A stretch of 33,624 nucleotides of DNA from Candidatus Vecturithrix granuli (GTDB lineage: Bacteria > Moduliflexota > Moduliflexia > Moduliflexales > Moduliflexaceae): NCBI GenBank assembly GCA_000739535.1, contig DF820476.1, positions 1 through 33,624 of the forward strand, written 5' to 3'. The first letter of the stretch is position 1. Each line of letters starts with the position of its first letter. Shown one piece after another: positions 15,116 through 22,997 of this stretch. A program made the position numbers and the translations under genes. The notes beneath the pieces were generated by a model that was not told the DNA's origin, did not search any database, and saw nothing but the letters and a program-made list of their open reading frames with translations.

Positions 15116-15856
15116 TTATGACGCTGTTGCAGCCTGAATAAATGCCTGAAACAGGCGTTGCGCATAGGTATCTTCTTGAAAAGATCCTTCCGGATGCCAT
15201 TGAACGCCGACCACAAATTTTCTTGATGGCAATTCAATCCCTTCAATAATGCCGTCTGTGGCGCGAGCTGTGATGCGAAAGTCTGGCGCAACATCTTTGA
15301 CGGCCTGATGATGATGGCTGTTGACCAGGATTGCCGTCTGTTGCAACATCTCGTGTAAGTGCGTTCCTGGTTCGATCTTCATTGAGTGAGTCAATGTTGT
15401 CATTGGTGCTTGCTGGCGGTGTTTGAGGAGCGGAGCGGTCGGAATCTCTGAGAAAATATCTTGATACAGGGTGCCTCCATTGGCGACATTGAGCACCTGA
15501 ATTCCCCGACAGATGCCTAAAATCGGGATATCGGCTTCCAGAGCCAATTTCGTGATGCGTAACTCAAGTTCATCCTTCTCTTGATCAATCAGACCGAGAT
15601 TCGGATGGGGTTCGCTGTGAAAATACAGCGGATTAATATCGGCTCCCCCGGTCAATAAAAGTCCATCAAGCTTTGTTATGAGACGTTCAATGACAGACTG
15701 TTCTCGTACCAAAGGGATAAAAAAGGGAGCGCCTCCGCTTGTCACTACAGCATGAACATACGTGCGATACCCAACTTCCTGAGTGGGTAACAAACGGGTT
15801 ATCCCCTGGTCAAAAGTGGTGGCGGTTGTCCCGGTCATTCCAATAATCGGACGCAT
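15116..15856 (-). CDS. Class I glutamine-amidotransferase-like hydrolase (peptidase C26, PuuD-like)
   Basis: This 246-residue cytoplasmic hydrolase belongs to the gamma-glutamyl-gamma-aminobutyrate hydrolase group. The nucleophile Cys116 sits in PILGICRGIQVLNV. The catalytic His221 and Glu223 are in VGVQWHPEGS. LLLTGGADINP near residues 67-76 is the usual oxyanion-side motif. Enzymes of this group cleave gamma-glutamyl bonds, for example in putrescine breakdown, but no other putrescine gene is present here. A related activity on another gamma-glutamyl compound is therefore as likely. The ATG at 15854-15856 has no strong ribosome site. A perfect palindrome lies 13-37 bases upstream and may be its operator. 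Confidence 0.92.
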   Translation of the reverse strand: MRPIIGMTGTTATTFDQGITRLLPTQEVGYRTYVHAVVTSGGAPFFIPLVREQSVIERLITKLDGLLLTGGADINPLYFHSEPHPNLGLIDQEKDELELRITKLALEADIPILGICRGIQVLNVANGGTLYQDIFSEIPTAPLLKHRQQAPMTTLTHSMKIEPGTHLHEMLQQTAILVNSHHHQAVKDVAPDFRITARATDGIIEGIELPSRKFVVGVQWHPEGSFQEDTYAQRLFQAFIQAATAS

Positions 15857-15868
15857 AGTATGATGTCG

Positions 15869-15893
15869 CTATACCATGAATTTCATGGTATAG
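15869..15893. promoter_or_regulatory. Operator-like perfect palindrome
   Basis: CTATACCATGA (15869-15879) and TCATGGTATAG (15883-15893) are perfect complements around three bases. The site lies just ahead of the hydrolase start codon, a typical place for a repressor site. It could also form a leader hairpin. The regulator is unknown. Confidence 0.5.
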
Positions 15894-15938
15894 TCGTTCT
15901 TTCAAGATAAAAATACAGGTTTGTAAATTTTCAGGCAT

Positions 15939-15971
15939 AAAAACCGGGTTTCTTGAAGAAACCCAGTTTTT
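15939..15971. repeat. CCGGGTTT-family palindrome
   Basis: The arms AAAAACCGGGTTTCTT (15939-15954) and AAGAAACCCAGTTTTT (15956-15971) pair with one mismatch. It is nearly the same sequence as the copy at 16123-16155 in the same gap, including the central TTCTTGAAGAA. Confidence 0.75.
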
Positions 15972-16074
15972 CTCCTATACAAATTTTCCCTCGGCAAAAA
16001 GTCAAAATAATTTTTTCAGAAGGCATATTTTCTCTGAAAATCCGACATTGGAACAAACTTACACTGTAAATTTC

Positions 16075-16103
16075 TTGACGCTGTCATCTTGTTTCGCTAC
16101 ATG
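16075..16103 (+). promoter_or_regulatory. Candidate promoter of the FGGY kinase gene
   Basis: TTGACG (16075-16080) and TACATG (16098-16103) are separated by 17 bases. The predicted start of transcription near 16110 would put the following palindrome inside the leader. Confidence 0.45.
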
Positions 16104-16122
16104 TTCAGCAGAGAATCCTCAA

Positions 16123-16155
16123 AAAAACCGTGTTTCTTGAAGAAACCCGGTTTTT
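16123..16155. repeat. CCGGGTTT-family palindrome in the kinase leader
   Basis: The arms AAAAACCGTGTTTCTT (16123-16138) and AAGAAACCCGGTTTTT (16140-16155) pair with one mismatch and end in a T-run. Being downstream of the candidate promoter and upstream of the ribosome site, it could act as an attenuator. It may equally be just another copy of a dispersed repeat. Confidence 0.7.
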
Positions 16156-16197
16156 AAAAGAGAAATGGCTTTACAATTAATCCGGAGGTGAATATAA

Positions 16198-17709
16198 ATG
16201 AGTCTATTAGGTGTTGATGTCGGAACGAGCGGGTGTAAATCGGTCGTCTTTTCAGAAACAGGTACGATCCTGGCTTCGGCCTATCAAGAATATGATTTTC
16301 AGGCCGCGCAGCCGGGCTGGGCGGAACTGGACAGCAACGAGGTCTGGGAAAACATTCAGCAGACGATTCACGCCGCGGCGTCGCAAACGACCTCAGATCC
16401 GATTAAGGCGGTCTGCGCGTCTTCCTGCGGCGAGGCAGTGGTGCCGGTTTCAGAGGATCGGCAGATTTTAGGGGCCTCCTTGCTTAATTTTGATGTGCGT
16501 GGTTTAGACTATGTGAATGAATTACGCCATAAGTTTGACGCGGAAACATTTTATCAAGTGAATGGCAATACCATCGGGAACAATTATACCCTCCCTAAAC
16601 TCTTATGGATCCGGGATCATCAACCGGAACTGTATGCCCGCACCTATAAATTTCTGCACTGGGGCAGTTTTGTCCCCTTTATGCTTGGCAGCGAGCCTTC
16701 GATTGATTTCTCACTGGCGAATCGCTCGCTGCTCTTTGATCTTGAGCGCGAAACCTGGTCAGAAACGATCGCGCAGCAAACAGACATTGATCTGACCAAA
16801 CTTCCGGTCACAGTGCCATCAGGAACGGTGATCGGCGCAGTGGATTCCAAAATTGCCAGGCAGCTTGGCTTACCCCCAAACATTCCGATTGTCGCCGGGG
16901 CGCACGATCAGTGTTCAAATGCAGTCGGCTGTGGCGTGATCAAAGAAGGCTTCGCCATGTATGGCATGGGCACGTTTATCTGCATTGTGCCGGTATTTCA
17001 TCAACGCAAAGACCCTCAACTCATGCTGGAACGCGGCTTAAATACAGAACATCACGCCGCTCCCGGTGCGTATGTCAGTTTCATTTACAATGACGGCGGT
17101 TCGCTGGTCAAATGGTTTCGCGACACCTTTGCTCGTCTGGATAAGCAGCGTGCTCAGCAGGAAGGATACGAAGTGTATGATCACCTGTTTGCTGAAATGC
17201 CTGAGCGTCAGAGCAAAGTGATGGTGCTTCCTCATTTTTCCGTGACCGGCCCGCCGCAGTTTCTCACAGATTCCTGTGGATTGATGGCCGGACTCAAACT
17301 CGAAACTTCGCGGGGCGAGATATTGAAAGGCATCATCGAGGGCGCCACATTTTACATCAAAGAGTGCGTCAACGCGCTGCCGGCGACGGGGACTGAGATT
17401 CAAGATTTCCGAGCGGTGGGCGGCGGGAGTAAATCGGATACATGGATCCAAATCAGCGCGGATATTCTGGGACGACCGTTTATTCGTCCCAAAATTACGG
17501 AAGCAGGGGCATTGGGCGCGGCGATCATGGCCGGCGCAGGCTGTGGGATTTTTGCGTCAGTGCAAGAGGGGGTTGCGGCGATGGTGCAATTGGATAAAGC
17601 GTTTGAACCGGACATGAAAAAGCATGAGGCGTATCAGCGCCGCTTTGAAATTTATCAAAAGACTTGGCCCTTATTGCGAGAGTATTTGCAAGAATTAGCC
17701 GCCGAATGA
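16198..17709 (+). CDS. FGGY-family carbohydrate kinase (xylulokinase-like)
   Basis: This 503-residue cytoplasmic kinase phosphorylates a sugar or polyol with ATP. The N-terminal phosphate motif GVDVGTSGCKSVVF is at residues 5-18. The catalytic base Asp237 sits in AGAHDQCSNAVGCG. The C-terminal ATP site is seen in AVGGGSKSDTWIQISADIL and EAGALGAAIMAG. Length fits the family (about 490-520). These patterns are closest in style to the xylulose/gluconate branch, but substrate calls within FGGY kinases are unreliable, so I leave it open. The ATG at 16198 follows CCGGAGGTGAAT. It is a single-gene unit ended by a strong hairpin. Confidence 0.93.
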   Translation: MSLLGVDVGTSGCKSVVFSETGTILASAYQEYDFQAAQPGWAELDSNEVWENIQQTIHAAASQTTSDPIKAVCASSCGEAVVPVSEDRQILGASLLNFDVRGLDYVNELRHKFDAETFYQVNGNTIGNNYTLPKLLWIRDHQPELYARTYKFLHWGSFVPFMLGSEPSIDFSLANRSLLFDLERETWSETIAQQTDIDLTKLPVTVPSGTVIGAVDSKIARQLGLPPNIPIVAGAHDQCSNAVGCGVIKEGFAMYGMGTFICIVPVFHQRKDPQLMLERGLNTEHHAAPGAYVSFIYNDGGSLVKWFRDTFARLDKQRAQQEGYEVYDHLFAEMPERQSKVMVLPHFSVTGPPQFLTDSCGLMAGLKLETSRGEILKGIIEGATFYIKECVNALPATGTEIQDFRAVGGGSKSDTWIQISADILGRPFIRPKITEAGALGAAIMAGAGCGIFASVQEGVAAMVQLDKAFEPDMKKHEAYQRRFEIYQKTWPLLREYLQELAAE

Positions 17710-17711
17710 GA

Positions 17712-17744
17712 AAAAACCGGGTTTTTTCAAAAAACCCGGTTTTT
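17712..17744. terminator. Bidirectional terminator-like hairpin (CCGGGTTT family)
   Basis: The arms AAAAACCGGGTTTTTT (17712-17727) and AAAAAACCCGGTTTTT (17729-17744) are perfect complements. It is almost identical to the hairpin at 15078-15112 and lies, like it, between two convergent genes, three bases after the kinase stop. Confidence 0.8.
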
Positions 17745-17755
17745 CCCAACTGTTC

Positions 17756-19126
17756 TTACACCGCCACATCCACAGGCGGGTGCAGTTCGTGTTCGCTTTC
17801 AGCTACAACCACAGCTACACAAGAATCGCCGGTGACATTGATGCAGGTGCGAGCCATGTCAAGAATTCGGTCAACACCCGCAATCAACGCCACGCCTTCC
17901 AGAGGCAGGCCGACTTGCTGCAACACCAAAGTTAACATGATCAGACCCGCGCCAGGCACGCCTGCGGTTCCAATTGATGCCAGAGTGGCCGTGATAATAA
18001 TCATGATGTATTGCCCGAAGGTTAAGGGGATGCCATAGACCTGAGCCACAAATAACGCACACACCCCTTGATATAAGGCGGTGCCGTCCATGTTAACCGT
18101 CGCTCCTAAGGGTAGTACGAAACTCGCCACGTCTTTTGAGACGCCCAGATTATCCTGCGTGCAACGCATTGTGATTGGCAGCGTGGCAGAACTGCTGGTG
18201 GTGGTAAATGCGACAATCATTGCATCCGAGACGCCTTTAAAAAAACGAAATGGATTTAAATGCGCCCAGACTTTGACCATGGTGCCGTACACCACGAGCG
18301 CGTGAATGATGCAGCCCACATAGACCAGCACAATCACTTTTGCCAGTGGGAGCAGCACGTCCAGCCCGTATTGTCCGGCGACCCCGGCAATCAGCGCAAA
18401 CACCCCGTAAGGCGCGTAATCCATGATAAACCCGGTCATTTTATACATCGTTTCCGCAAACGCATCGAAGAACGTTAAGACCGGTTTGGCCTTGACGCCG
18501 GCCAGCGTAATACTGATACCGACAAATAAGGCAAAGGCAATAATTGGCAGGATCTGAGCATTCGCTAAAGAGCTTACCGGGTTGCGCGGAATGATGTTGA
18601 GCAAGGTCTCCACAAGGCTCGGCGCTTCTTTGGCTTCAGCCGTCAAATCCGCTTGCAATGCCACTCCCGCACCTGGTTGGAAAAACGTTCCCAGGATCAA
18701 CCCAATCGTAATCGCGATCGCAGTCGTAATTAAATACAGGGCGATCGTTTTACCTCCGATCCGTCCTAATTTTTGCAAATCTCCGGTACTGGCAGCTCCG
18801 ACAACCAATGTCGAAAATACCAGGGGAACAATGAGCATGCTGATTAAATTAATGAATAAGGTCCCGACCGGTCGAATTGACGTGGCAAATCCTCCGACTA
18901 CCATCCCCACAATCAAGCCGGCAATCAAGGCTATCAGAATGCGCTGCCAGAGCGTTAACCCTCGGATAAACAAGAATCCGATAAACGGAATGGCCAGCAT
19001 CACAAAAATTTTGCCTAATTGCCCAACATCCTGAAGCACTCCTGCTCCTACTCCTAAAATGATGGTCAACGCGATCACCAGGAGTATTCTGTAAATAATC
19101 TGTTTTCCCATATCTGACTGTGCCAT
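17756..19126 (-). CDS. Dicarboxylate / acidic amino acid : cation symporter (DAACS family)
   Basis: This 456-residue membrane transporter belongs to the GltP/DctA family. It has the serine-rich motif TTTSSSATLP (residues 308-317), NMDGT (345-349) and the last-helix motif ILDMARTCINVTGD (421-434). Asp423, Arg426, Thr427, Asn430 and Asp434 match the substrate and cation residues of GltPh. The Arg indicates an acidic side chain, so glutamate, aspartate or C4-dicarboxylates. About 60 extra N-terminal residues add hydrophobic segments beyond the core. I use ATG 19124-19126. The in-frame GTG at 19133-19135 directly abuts AAGGAGGAG and is too close. It is downstream of an exported peptidase gene, suggesting uptake of released acidic amino acids. 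Confidence 0.93.
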   Translation of the reverse strand: MAQSDMGKQIIYRILLVIALTIILGVGAGVLQDVGQLGKIFVMLAIPFIGFLFIRGLTLWQRILIALIAGLIVGMVVGGFATSIRPVGTLFINLISMLIVPLVFSTLVVGAASTGDLQKLGRIGGKTIALYLITTAIAITIGLILGTFFQPGAGVALQADLTAEAKEAPSLVETLLNIIPRNPVSSLANAQILPIIAFALFVGISITLAGVKAKPVLTFFDAFAETMYKMTGFIMDYAPYGVFALIAGVAGQYGLDVLLPLAKVIVLVYVGCIIHALVVYGTMVKVWAHLNPFRFFKGVSDAMIVAFTTTSSSATLPITMRCTQDNLGVSKDVASFVLPLGATVNMDGTALYQGVCALFVAQVYGIPLTFGQYIMIIITATLASIGTAGVPGAGLIMLTLVLQQVGLPLEGVALIAGVDRILDMARTCINVTGDSCVAVVVAESEHELHPPVDVAV

Positions 19127-19300
19127 AATTACCACTCCTCCTTAAAAAACAATGCCTCTTACACAAATATGTGAACAACACACGACTATATCAGCTAAAA
19201 GAATCTTTACTTGAAGAAGATGTTAACGTCAAGAAAAATTATCGTAAATAAGCGGCAATCCCTGTAAGATACCAATCCGCCCCCCCTTCTTAACGATGAA

Positions 19301-19337
19301 AGGTGCTGTCAGAAAAACGCGCATTCTAACAACACCT
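19301..19337. repeat. Intercistronic hairpin between peptidase and symporter genes
   Basis: AGGTGCTGTCAGAA (19301-19314) pairs with TTCTAACAACACCT (19324-19337), allowing G-T pairs. No T-run follows on the minus strand, so it more likely modulates readthrough or mRNA decay than ends transcription fully. The remainder of the gap 19136-19381 shows nothing else clear. Confidence 0.5.
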
Positions 19338-19381
19338 TCATCCATTCAACAGCTCTGTCTTTTCACGAACAATTGCTCTCC

Positions 19382-20836
19382 TTACTTTTTATACATGTCA
19401 GGCACCGGTACTCCGGAAAATTCGTATGTATATCCCGAATTCTCCTTGAGTAATGGTTGTGTCACGCCATCCACACCCACCAGGCTCAATGTGGTGAGAA
19501 ACCCATATTGCGCGCCAAGATAGGCATCCGTCGGATCATAATATTCGTCCGGGGCGTGGGCCTTGCTGCCTTTGCCACCGCCTCCAATCGTCAAAGAAGG
19601 CACTCCCAAACTAATCGGCAGATTGGAATCGGTACTGCTCGCCTCTTCCAGCGTTGGCGTCTGTCCAAGAGCTTGCGCTGCCGCATACGCTACCTGCACA
19701 TGCGTGGCATCAGCCGGGAAAGACCCGGAGGGACGATCTCCAACCAGGGTAATATCTAAGGTGATATTATTTTTACTATCCCAGGGAATCGCCCAACGCA
19801 GATTCTCTTCAACTACTCCCATTCTGGCATAATTAACAAGCTCAGAAACAGTCAAATCCAGTTGTTCCGGGCTTACCGAACGGGTATCCGTCTGCATCAC
19901 AACATTAGCGGCAATCGAGTTGACAGAAGTTCCTCCGTTCACGACCGATACCGTGAAGGTCGTTCTCGGATCCTCCGGCACTTCCATGTCGGCAATTTTG
20001 CTGATGGCGCGTCCCATAGCATGAATCGGGCTGGGAACCTCTCCAAACGCGCTGAAGCTATGCCCGCCGGGGCCATTAAAAGCAAACTCAAAACGTTTGC
20101 TGCCAAGCCCCAGATACGTAATATCCCCTGCGCCGCCGCCATCAATCGAAATAAATCCATCGATCCCTTCGACTGCGCTGAACAGATACTTCACGCCGCG
20201 CAGATCGCCGCGCCCCTCTTCACCAACATCACCCACAAACATGATGTCGCCCACGGTTTTGATACCGGCTGCTTTGAAGGCGCGAACAATACTGAGCAAT
20301 GCAGCTAAGCCACAGCTATCATCACAAATTCCCGGGGCATGCAGCAGCCCCTTCTCGTCTTTAGTGACTTTCGTATCGTATCCTAAGGGAAACACTGTAT
20401 CCAGATGTGCCGCCACCACCAACAGAGGCCCATTACCAGAACCTTTCCAATACCCAATGGCATTACCTTCTTGATCAACAGAAACATTTTCCAGGCCTAA
20501 TTCGGTAAATCGCCGGGCATAATCTTTTGCACGTTCATCTTCATTAAACGGAGAGGCAGGAATTTCTGTGATAGCAATCTGTTCGGCAACGCGGTTGCCT
20601 TGATCGCTCTTGAGAAATTCCAATCCCTGCGCAATGGTTGGATTTGCCAGGAGCTGGTCGATCACACTTTTAACCTCCGGGGCAATGGTATAACCAGTTT
20701 CCGCTTCTCCGGGTTCTCCGGCATAGCGCGCTTGTTCGGCTTTCGTGTAGGCTTCTTGCGCCATCACTTGCGCACAGCAGAACAACCCAACCAACATGAA
20801 GATCGCCAGGAATCGTAGAAAAGATTTTTTGAACAT
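19382..20836 (-). CDS. Exported M20-family metallopeptidase
   Basis: This 484-residue zinc peptidase has a Sec signal peptide (MFKKSFLRF, hydrophobic to CCAQ, likely cut near VMA-QE). The M20 active site is intact: His144 and Asp146 in AAHLDTVFP, Asp172/173 in CDDSCGLAAL, catalytic Glu206-Glu207 in GEEGRG, and His427 in KAHAPDEYY. The dimerisation-domain motif GPGGHSFSAFGE is at 255-266. M20 enzymes are usually cytoplasmic aminopeptidases or carboxypeptidases, so the signal peptide points to periplasmic peptide trimming. The start ATG at 20834-20836 follows AAGGAGG; the reading frame is open 17 codons further but without a ribosome site. The downstream symporter may import the released amino acids. 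Confidence 0.92.
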   Translation of the reverse strand: MFKKSFLRFLAIFMLVGLFCCAQVMAQEAYTKAEQARYAGEPGEAETGYTIAPEVKSVIDQLLANPTIAQGLEFLKSDQGNRVAEQIAITEIPASPFNEDERAKDYARRFTELGLENVSVDQEGNAIGYWKGSGNGPLLVVAAHLDTVFPLGYDTKVTKDEKGLLHAPGICDDSCGLAALLSIVRAFKAAGIKTVGDIMFVGDVGEEGRGDLRGVKYLFSAVEGIDGFISIDGGGAGDITYLGLGSKRFEFAFNGPGGHSFSAFGEVPSPIHAMGRAISKIADMEVPEDPRTTFTVSVVNGGTSVNSIAANVVMQTDTRSVSPEQLDLTVSELVNYARMGVVEENLRWAIPWDSKNNITLDITLVGDRPSGSFPADATHVQVAYAAAQALGQTPTLEEASSTDSNLPISLGVPSLTIGGGGKGSKAHAPDEYYDPTDAYLGAQYGFLTTLSLVGVDGVTQPLLKENSGYTYEFSGVPVPDMYKK

Positions 20837-20966
20837 AAAGACCTCCTTGAGGATCATAGGGGATATGAGGAGTCTCAAATCTCCCATGATAAAACAGAAT
20901 GTCTTAATGGTGAAAAAGCAACAACGCTTTCCAGAAGTCTGAATGACCTTCTATAAGCGTACACCA

Positions 20967-20996
20967 TTTTTACAGTCTATTGAAAAAAGGTGTCAA
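20967..20996 (-). promoter_or_regulatory. Candidate promoter of the M20 peptidase gene
   Basis: On the minus strand TTGACA (complement of 20991-20996, within TTACTTGACA) is followed after 18 bases by TAAAAA (complement of 20967-20972). It lies about 130 bases ahead of the peptidase start. The TTTCGAGAAT-type inverted repeat at 21028-21058 sits just upstream. Confidence 0.35.
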
Positions 20997-21275
20997 GTAA
21001 AATTGTCACAATCTCAATTTTTGCGCCGTTTCGAGAATAAGGGGCAAATTCCCGAAACAGCAGAAAACTCGATCTGGGTTTTTCAAGAAACCAGGTTTTT
21101 AGAATACCCGAAAACTTTTCTTTTTAGTTCAAGAAAGAAATCTTCACAACATCTCTTTTGGGAAAATTCTGTTGACAACATTCGCCTCACAAAGCACATC
21201 TACTATTTCAGAAAAAAGTCATCTGAATGAAAACATTGTTTCGATTCGGCGTTATAGACGCAAGAAGGAGGAGAC
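20997..21275. other. Intergenic region ahead of tdk with two dispersed repeats
   Basis: Together with 20837-20996 this forms a gap of about 440 bases without a gene. It holds an inverted repeat GTTTCGAGAAT/ATTCCCGAAAC (21028-21038 and 21048-21058). A degenerate CCGGGTTT-family palindrome is at 21074-21094 (CTGGGTTTTT/AAGAAACCAG). A TTGACA at 21172-21177 may be the -35 of the tdk promoter, though the best TACTAT (21201-21206) is too far away at 23 bases. Confidence 0.55.
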
Positions 21276-21842
21276 ATGGGCAAAGTAGAAGTGATTGCCG
21301 GGAGCATGTTTTCCGGCAAAACCGAAGAATTAATTCGAAGGCTGACGCGGGCGGAAATTGCCAAGCAAAAGGTTGTAGTTTTTAAACCGGCCATTGATAA
21401 TCGTTATAGCGATCATCATATTGTTTCACATGACATCTCCAAGATGCCATGTATGACGATTAACACTGCGGATGAAATTCTTCCGAATATCGGCAAGGCG
21501 ACGGTAATAGGCATTGATGAAGCGCAATTTTTTGACGAATCGATCATCAACGTGGTCAATCAACTCGCAGAAAGAGGGAAACGGGTGATTCTGGCCGGAT
21601 GCGAGATGTATTCCAGCGGGGAACCTTTTGGACAAATGGGTGCGTTAATGTGCATTGCAGAAGAAGTCACCAAATTACGCGCGGTCTGCATGGTCTGCGG
21701 TGAAGAGGCGTATATTTCTTATCGCAAAGAACGCCCTCAAAATGGGAATATTCTGATTGGCAATTCAGATATTTATGAGGCTCGCTGCCGTAAGTGCGCT
21801 CATCTCAATGGCAAAAGTCAACTATCCGGCGACTTGAACTAA
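21276..21842 (+). CDS. tdk: Thymidine kinase (type II, TK1-like)
   Basis: This 188-residue cytoplasmic enzyme phosphorylates thymidine for nucleotide salvage. The P-loop GSMFSGKTEELI is at residues 9-20, the Walker B-like GIDEAQFF at 79-86 and the lasso-loop zinc ligands at Cys138, Cys141, Cys171 and Cys174. EPFGQMG near 116-122 and the late YEARCRKC fit the family. The usual AGLD before the thymidine loop reads AGCE here, a mild deviation. The ATG at 21276 follows AGAAGGAGGAGAC. A rho-independent terminator lies 16 bases after the stop, so it is transcribed alone. Confidence 0.96.
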   Translation: MGKVEVIAGSMFSGKTEELIRRLTRAEIAKQKVVVFKPAIDNRYSDHHIVSHDISKMPCMTINTADEILPNIGKATVIGIDEAQFFDESIINVVNQLAERGKRVILAGCEMYSSGEPFGQMGALMCIAEEVTKLRAVCMVCGEEAYISYRKERPQNGNILIGNSDIYEARCRKCAHLNGKSQLSGDLN

Positions 21843-21857
21843 CATGGATTCTATCGG

Positions 21858-21896
21858 GAACGCAGGCATAAAAAATTGACTGCCTGCGTTCTTTTT
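21858..21896 (+). terminator. Rho-independent terminator of tdk
   Basis: GAACGCAGGCA (21858-21868) pairs perfectly with TGCCTGCGTTC (21881-21891), followed by TTTTT. Next to it a second inverted repeat, CAAAGAGCACG (21903-21913) with CGTGCTCTTTG (21943-21953), lies between the convergent tdk and SCP2 genes. It lacks a T-run. Confidence 0.85.
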
Positions 21897-21977
21897 CATA
21901 GGCAAAGAGCACGAAAAATCTTCCATGTTCCACCTCTTTTTCCGTGCTCTTTGTCCGAGATTCCTGGGCTGGCATTT

Positions 21978-22634
21978 TTAAACTTCCGGCACTTCAAAAC
22001 ATTCCCTGACTGTGGCAATGGACGTTTTATCGCCTTTAATTCTAATCTTGCCCAACATAAATGCGACGCGTCCGTCAAGTTTACCCTGTGCTAATTTCAA
22101 GTACGTTTTTGAGGTCATCGTGGCATGACTTTTCGCCGTCGGATCTGCGCCCGGTCGAATTTCACAGGTGCCATTCTTGACAATTAAGGTCCATTGGCCG
22201 CCATCTTCGCCAGTAATATCATAGGAAATATGCGCATTGACTCCTTCCGCTTTTTCTGGAAGAAAACGCATAAACTGCGTTTCAAAAAAATCTTTGACTT
22301 TTAATGGACGCGGACGATCTTTCAATGGCACAACAGCAGGTTTCACTGGAGCAGTAGCTTGCCGTTCAACAGGAGGTGCTGATGGGGCTTTCGCTGTAGG
22401 TCGAGGCGTTGGGGCCGTTTTCGGTGGTTCCGGCTTTTTTATCGGAATCGCTTTCGGTGGTTCCGGTTTCTTAATCGGAGCCGCTTTTACGGGTTCCGGT
22501 TTGGCGGTGGCTTCCACGTCCTGGACCACAAACACTTCTTTGCACTTCGGACAACGAATCTTTTTCCCTAATTTCTCAGCATCTAATTTAAATTTTGCCT
22601 CACAACTCGAACATTGCGTGATTATTTTCTCCAC
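21978..22634 (-). CDS. Zinc-ribbon plus SCP2 sterol-carrier-like domain protein
   Basis: This 218-residue protein has three parts. Residues 6-35 form an MJ0042-type zinc ribbon with Cys8, Cys11, Cys28 and Cys31 (CSSC, CPKC). Residues 42-110 are a Pro/Lys/Ala-rich linker with the unit PIKKPEPPK repeated. Residues 112-218 resemble an SCP2 sterol-transfer domain (VNAHISYDITGEDGGQWTL, AKSHATMTSKTYLKLAQGK, LGKIRIKGD). SCP2 domains bind lipids or acyl-CoA in a hydrophobic cavity. No signal peptide is present, so it should be cytoplasmic. The start is GTG at 22632-22634 with GGAGG ten bases ahead. A good promoter lies 200 bases upstream. Function is unknown; lipid or membrane housekeeping is a guess. 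Confidence 0.85.
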   Translation of the reverse strand: MEKIITQCSSCEAKFKLDAEKLGKKIRCPKCKEVFVVQDVEATAKPEPVKAAPIKKPEPPKAIPIKKPEPPKTAPTPRPTAKAPSAPPVERQATAPVKPAVVPLKDRPRPLKVKDFFETQFMRFLPEKAEGVNAHISYDITGEDGGQWTLIVKNGTCEIRPGADPTAKSHATMTSKTYLKLAQGKLDGRVAFMLGKIRIKGDKTSIATVRECFEVPEV

Positions 22635-22833
22635 AGCTTTGTCACCTCCGATATTTTGATTCTATTTCAGATTATACACAAAACATACATTTATGGTGTT
22701 ATTTTAATTACTCGTTCTTTCTAAGAGAATATCAATAAATTCTTATGAGCGATTCAAGTTTAAGCAGTCAGGTTTTTTCTGAAAACGCTGGTTGCTGTTC
22801 TCAAAGAAATTATTGATACTTTTTAAATTATTA

Positions 22834-22863
22834 CTTATATCAGATGTGTGAAATTGCTGTCAA
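22834..22863 (-). promoter_or_regulatory. Sigma-70-type promoter for the zinc-ribbon/SCP2 gene
   Basis: On the minus strand TTGACA (complement of 22858-22863) is followed by 18 bases and TATAAG (22834-22839), or by 17 bases and ATATAA. It would give a leader of nearly 200 bases before the GTG start; that leader shows no obvious structure. Confidence 0.6.
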
Positions 22864-22904
22864 GTACTTTTCTCGTCTCTTCTTGAAATTTCTTATGAAA
22901 CTGA

Positions 22905-22933
22905 TTGACAAGACTCACAGGTTTTGTTAACGA
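22905..22933 (+). promoter_or_regulatory. Candidate promoter of radC
   Basis: TTGACA (22905-22910), a 17-base spacer and TAACGA (22928-22933) lie 65 bases before the radC start. With the minus-strand promoter above it this accounts for the 363-base gap 22635-22997, in which I see no gene. Confidence 0.45.
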
Positions 22934-22997
22934 ATCATAAAAATCCTAAATGATGATGTTCATAAAAACCTCTTTCCAAAAATGATGTGGAACGCTT

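Larger units (their letters stand above)
15857..16197. other. Divergent intergenic region with operator-like palindrome and two family hairpins
   Basis: These 341 bases lie between the divergent hydrolase and FGGY kinase genes. They contain a perfect 11-bp inverted repeat, two near-identical CCGGGTTT-family hairpins, a smaller inverted repeat (TTTTCAGA 16013-16020 with TCTGAAAA 16033-16040) and a likely promoter for the kinase gene. No small gene is credible. The hairpins cannot be simple gene-end terminators here, because no gene ends in this gap. Confidence 0.6.

Noticed and set aside
22237-22659. Gly/Phe-rich 140-residue plus-strand frame
   Set aside because: Mirror image of the Pro/Lys linker of the SCP2 protein on the other strand.
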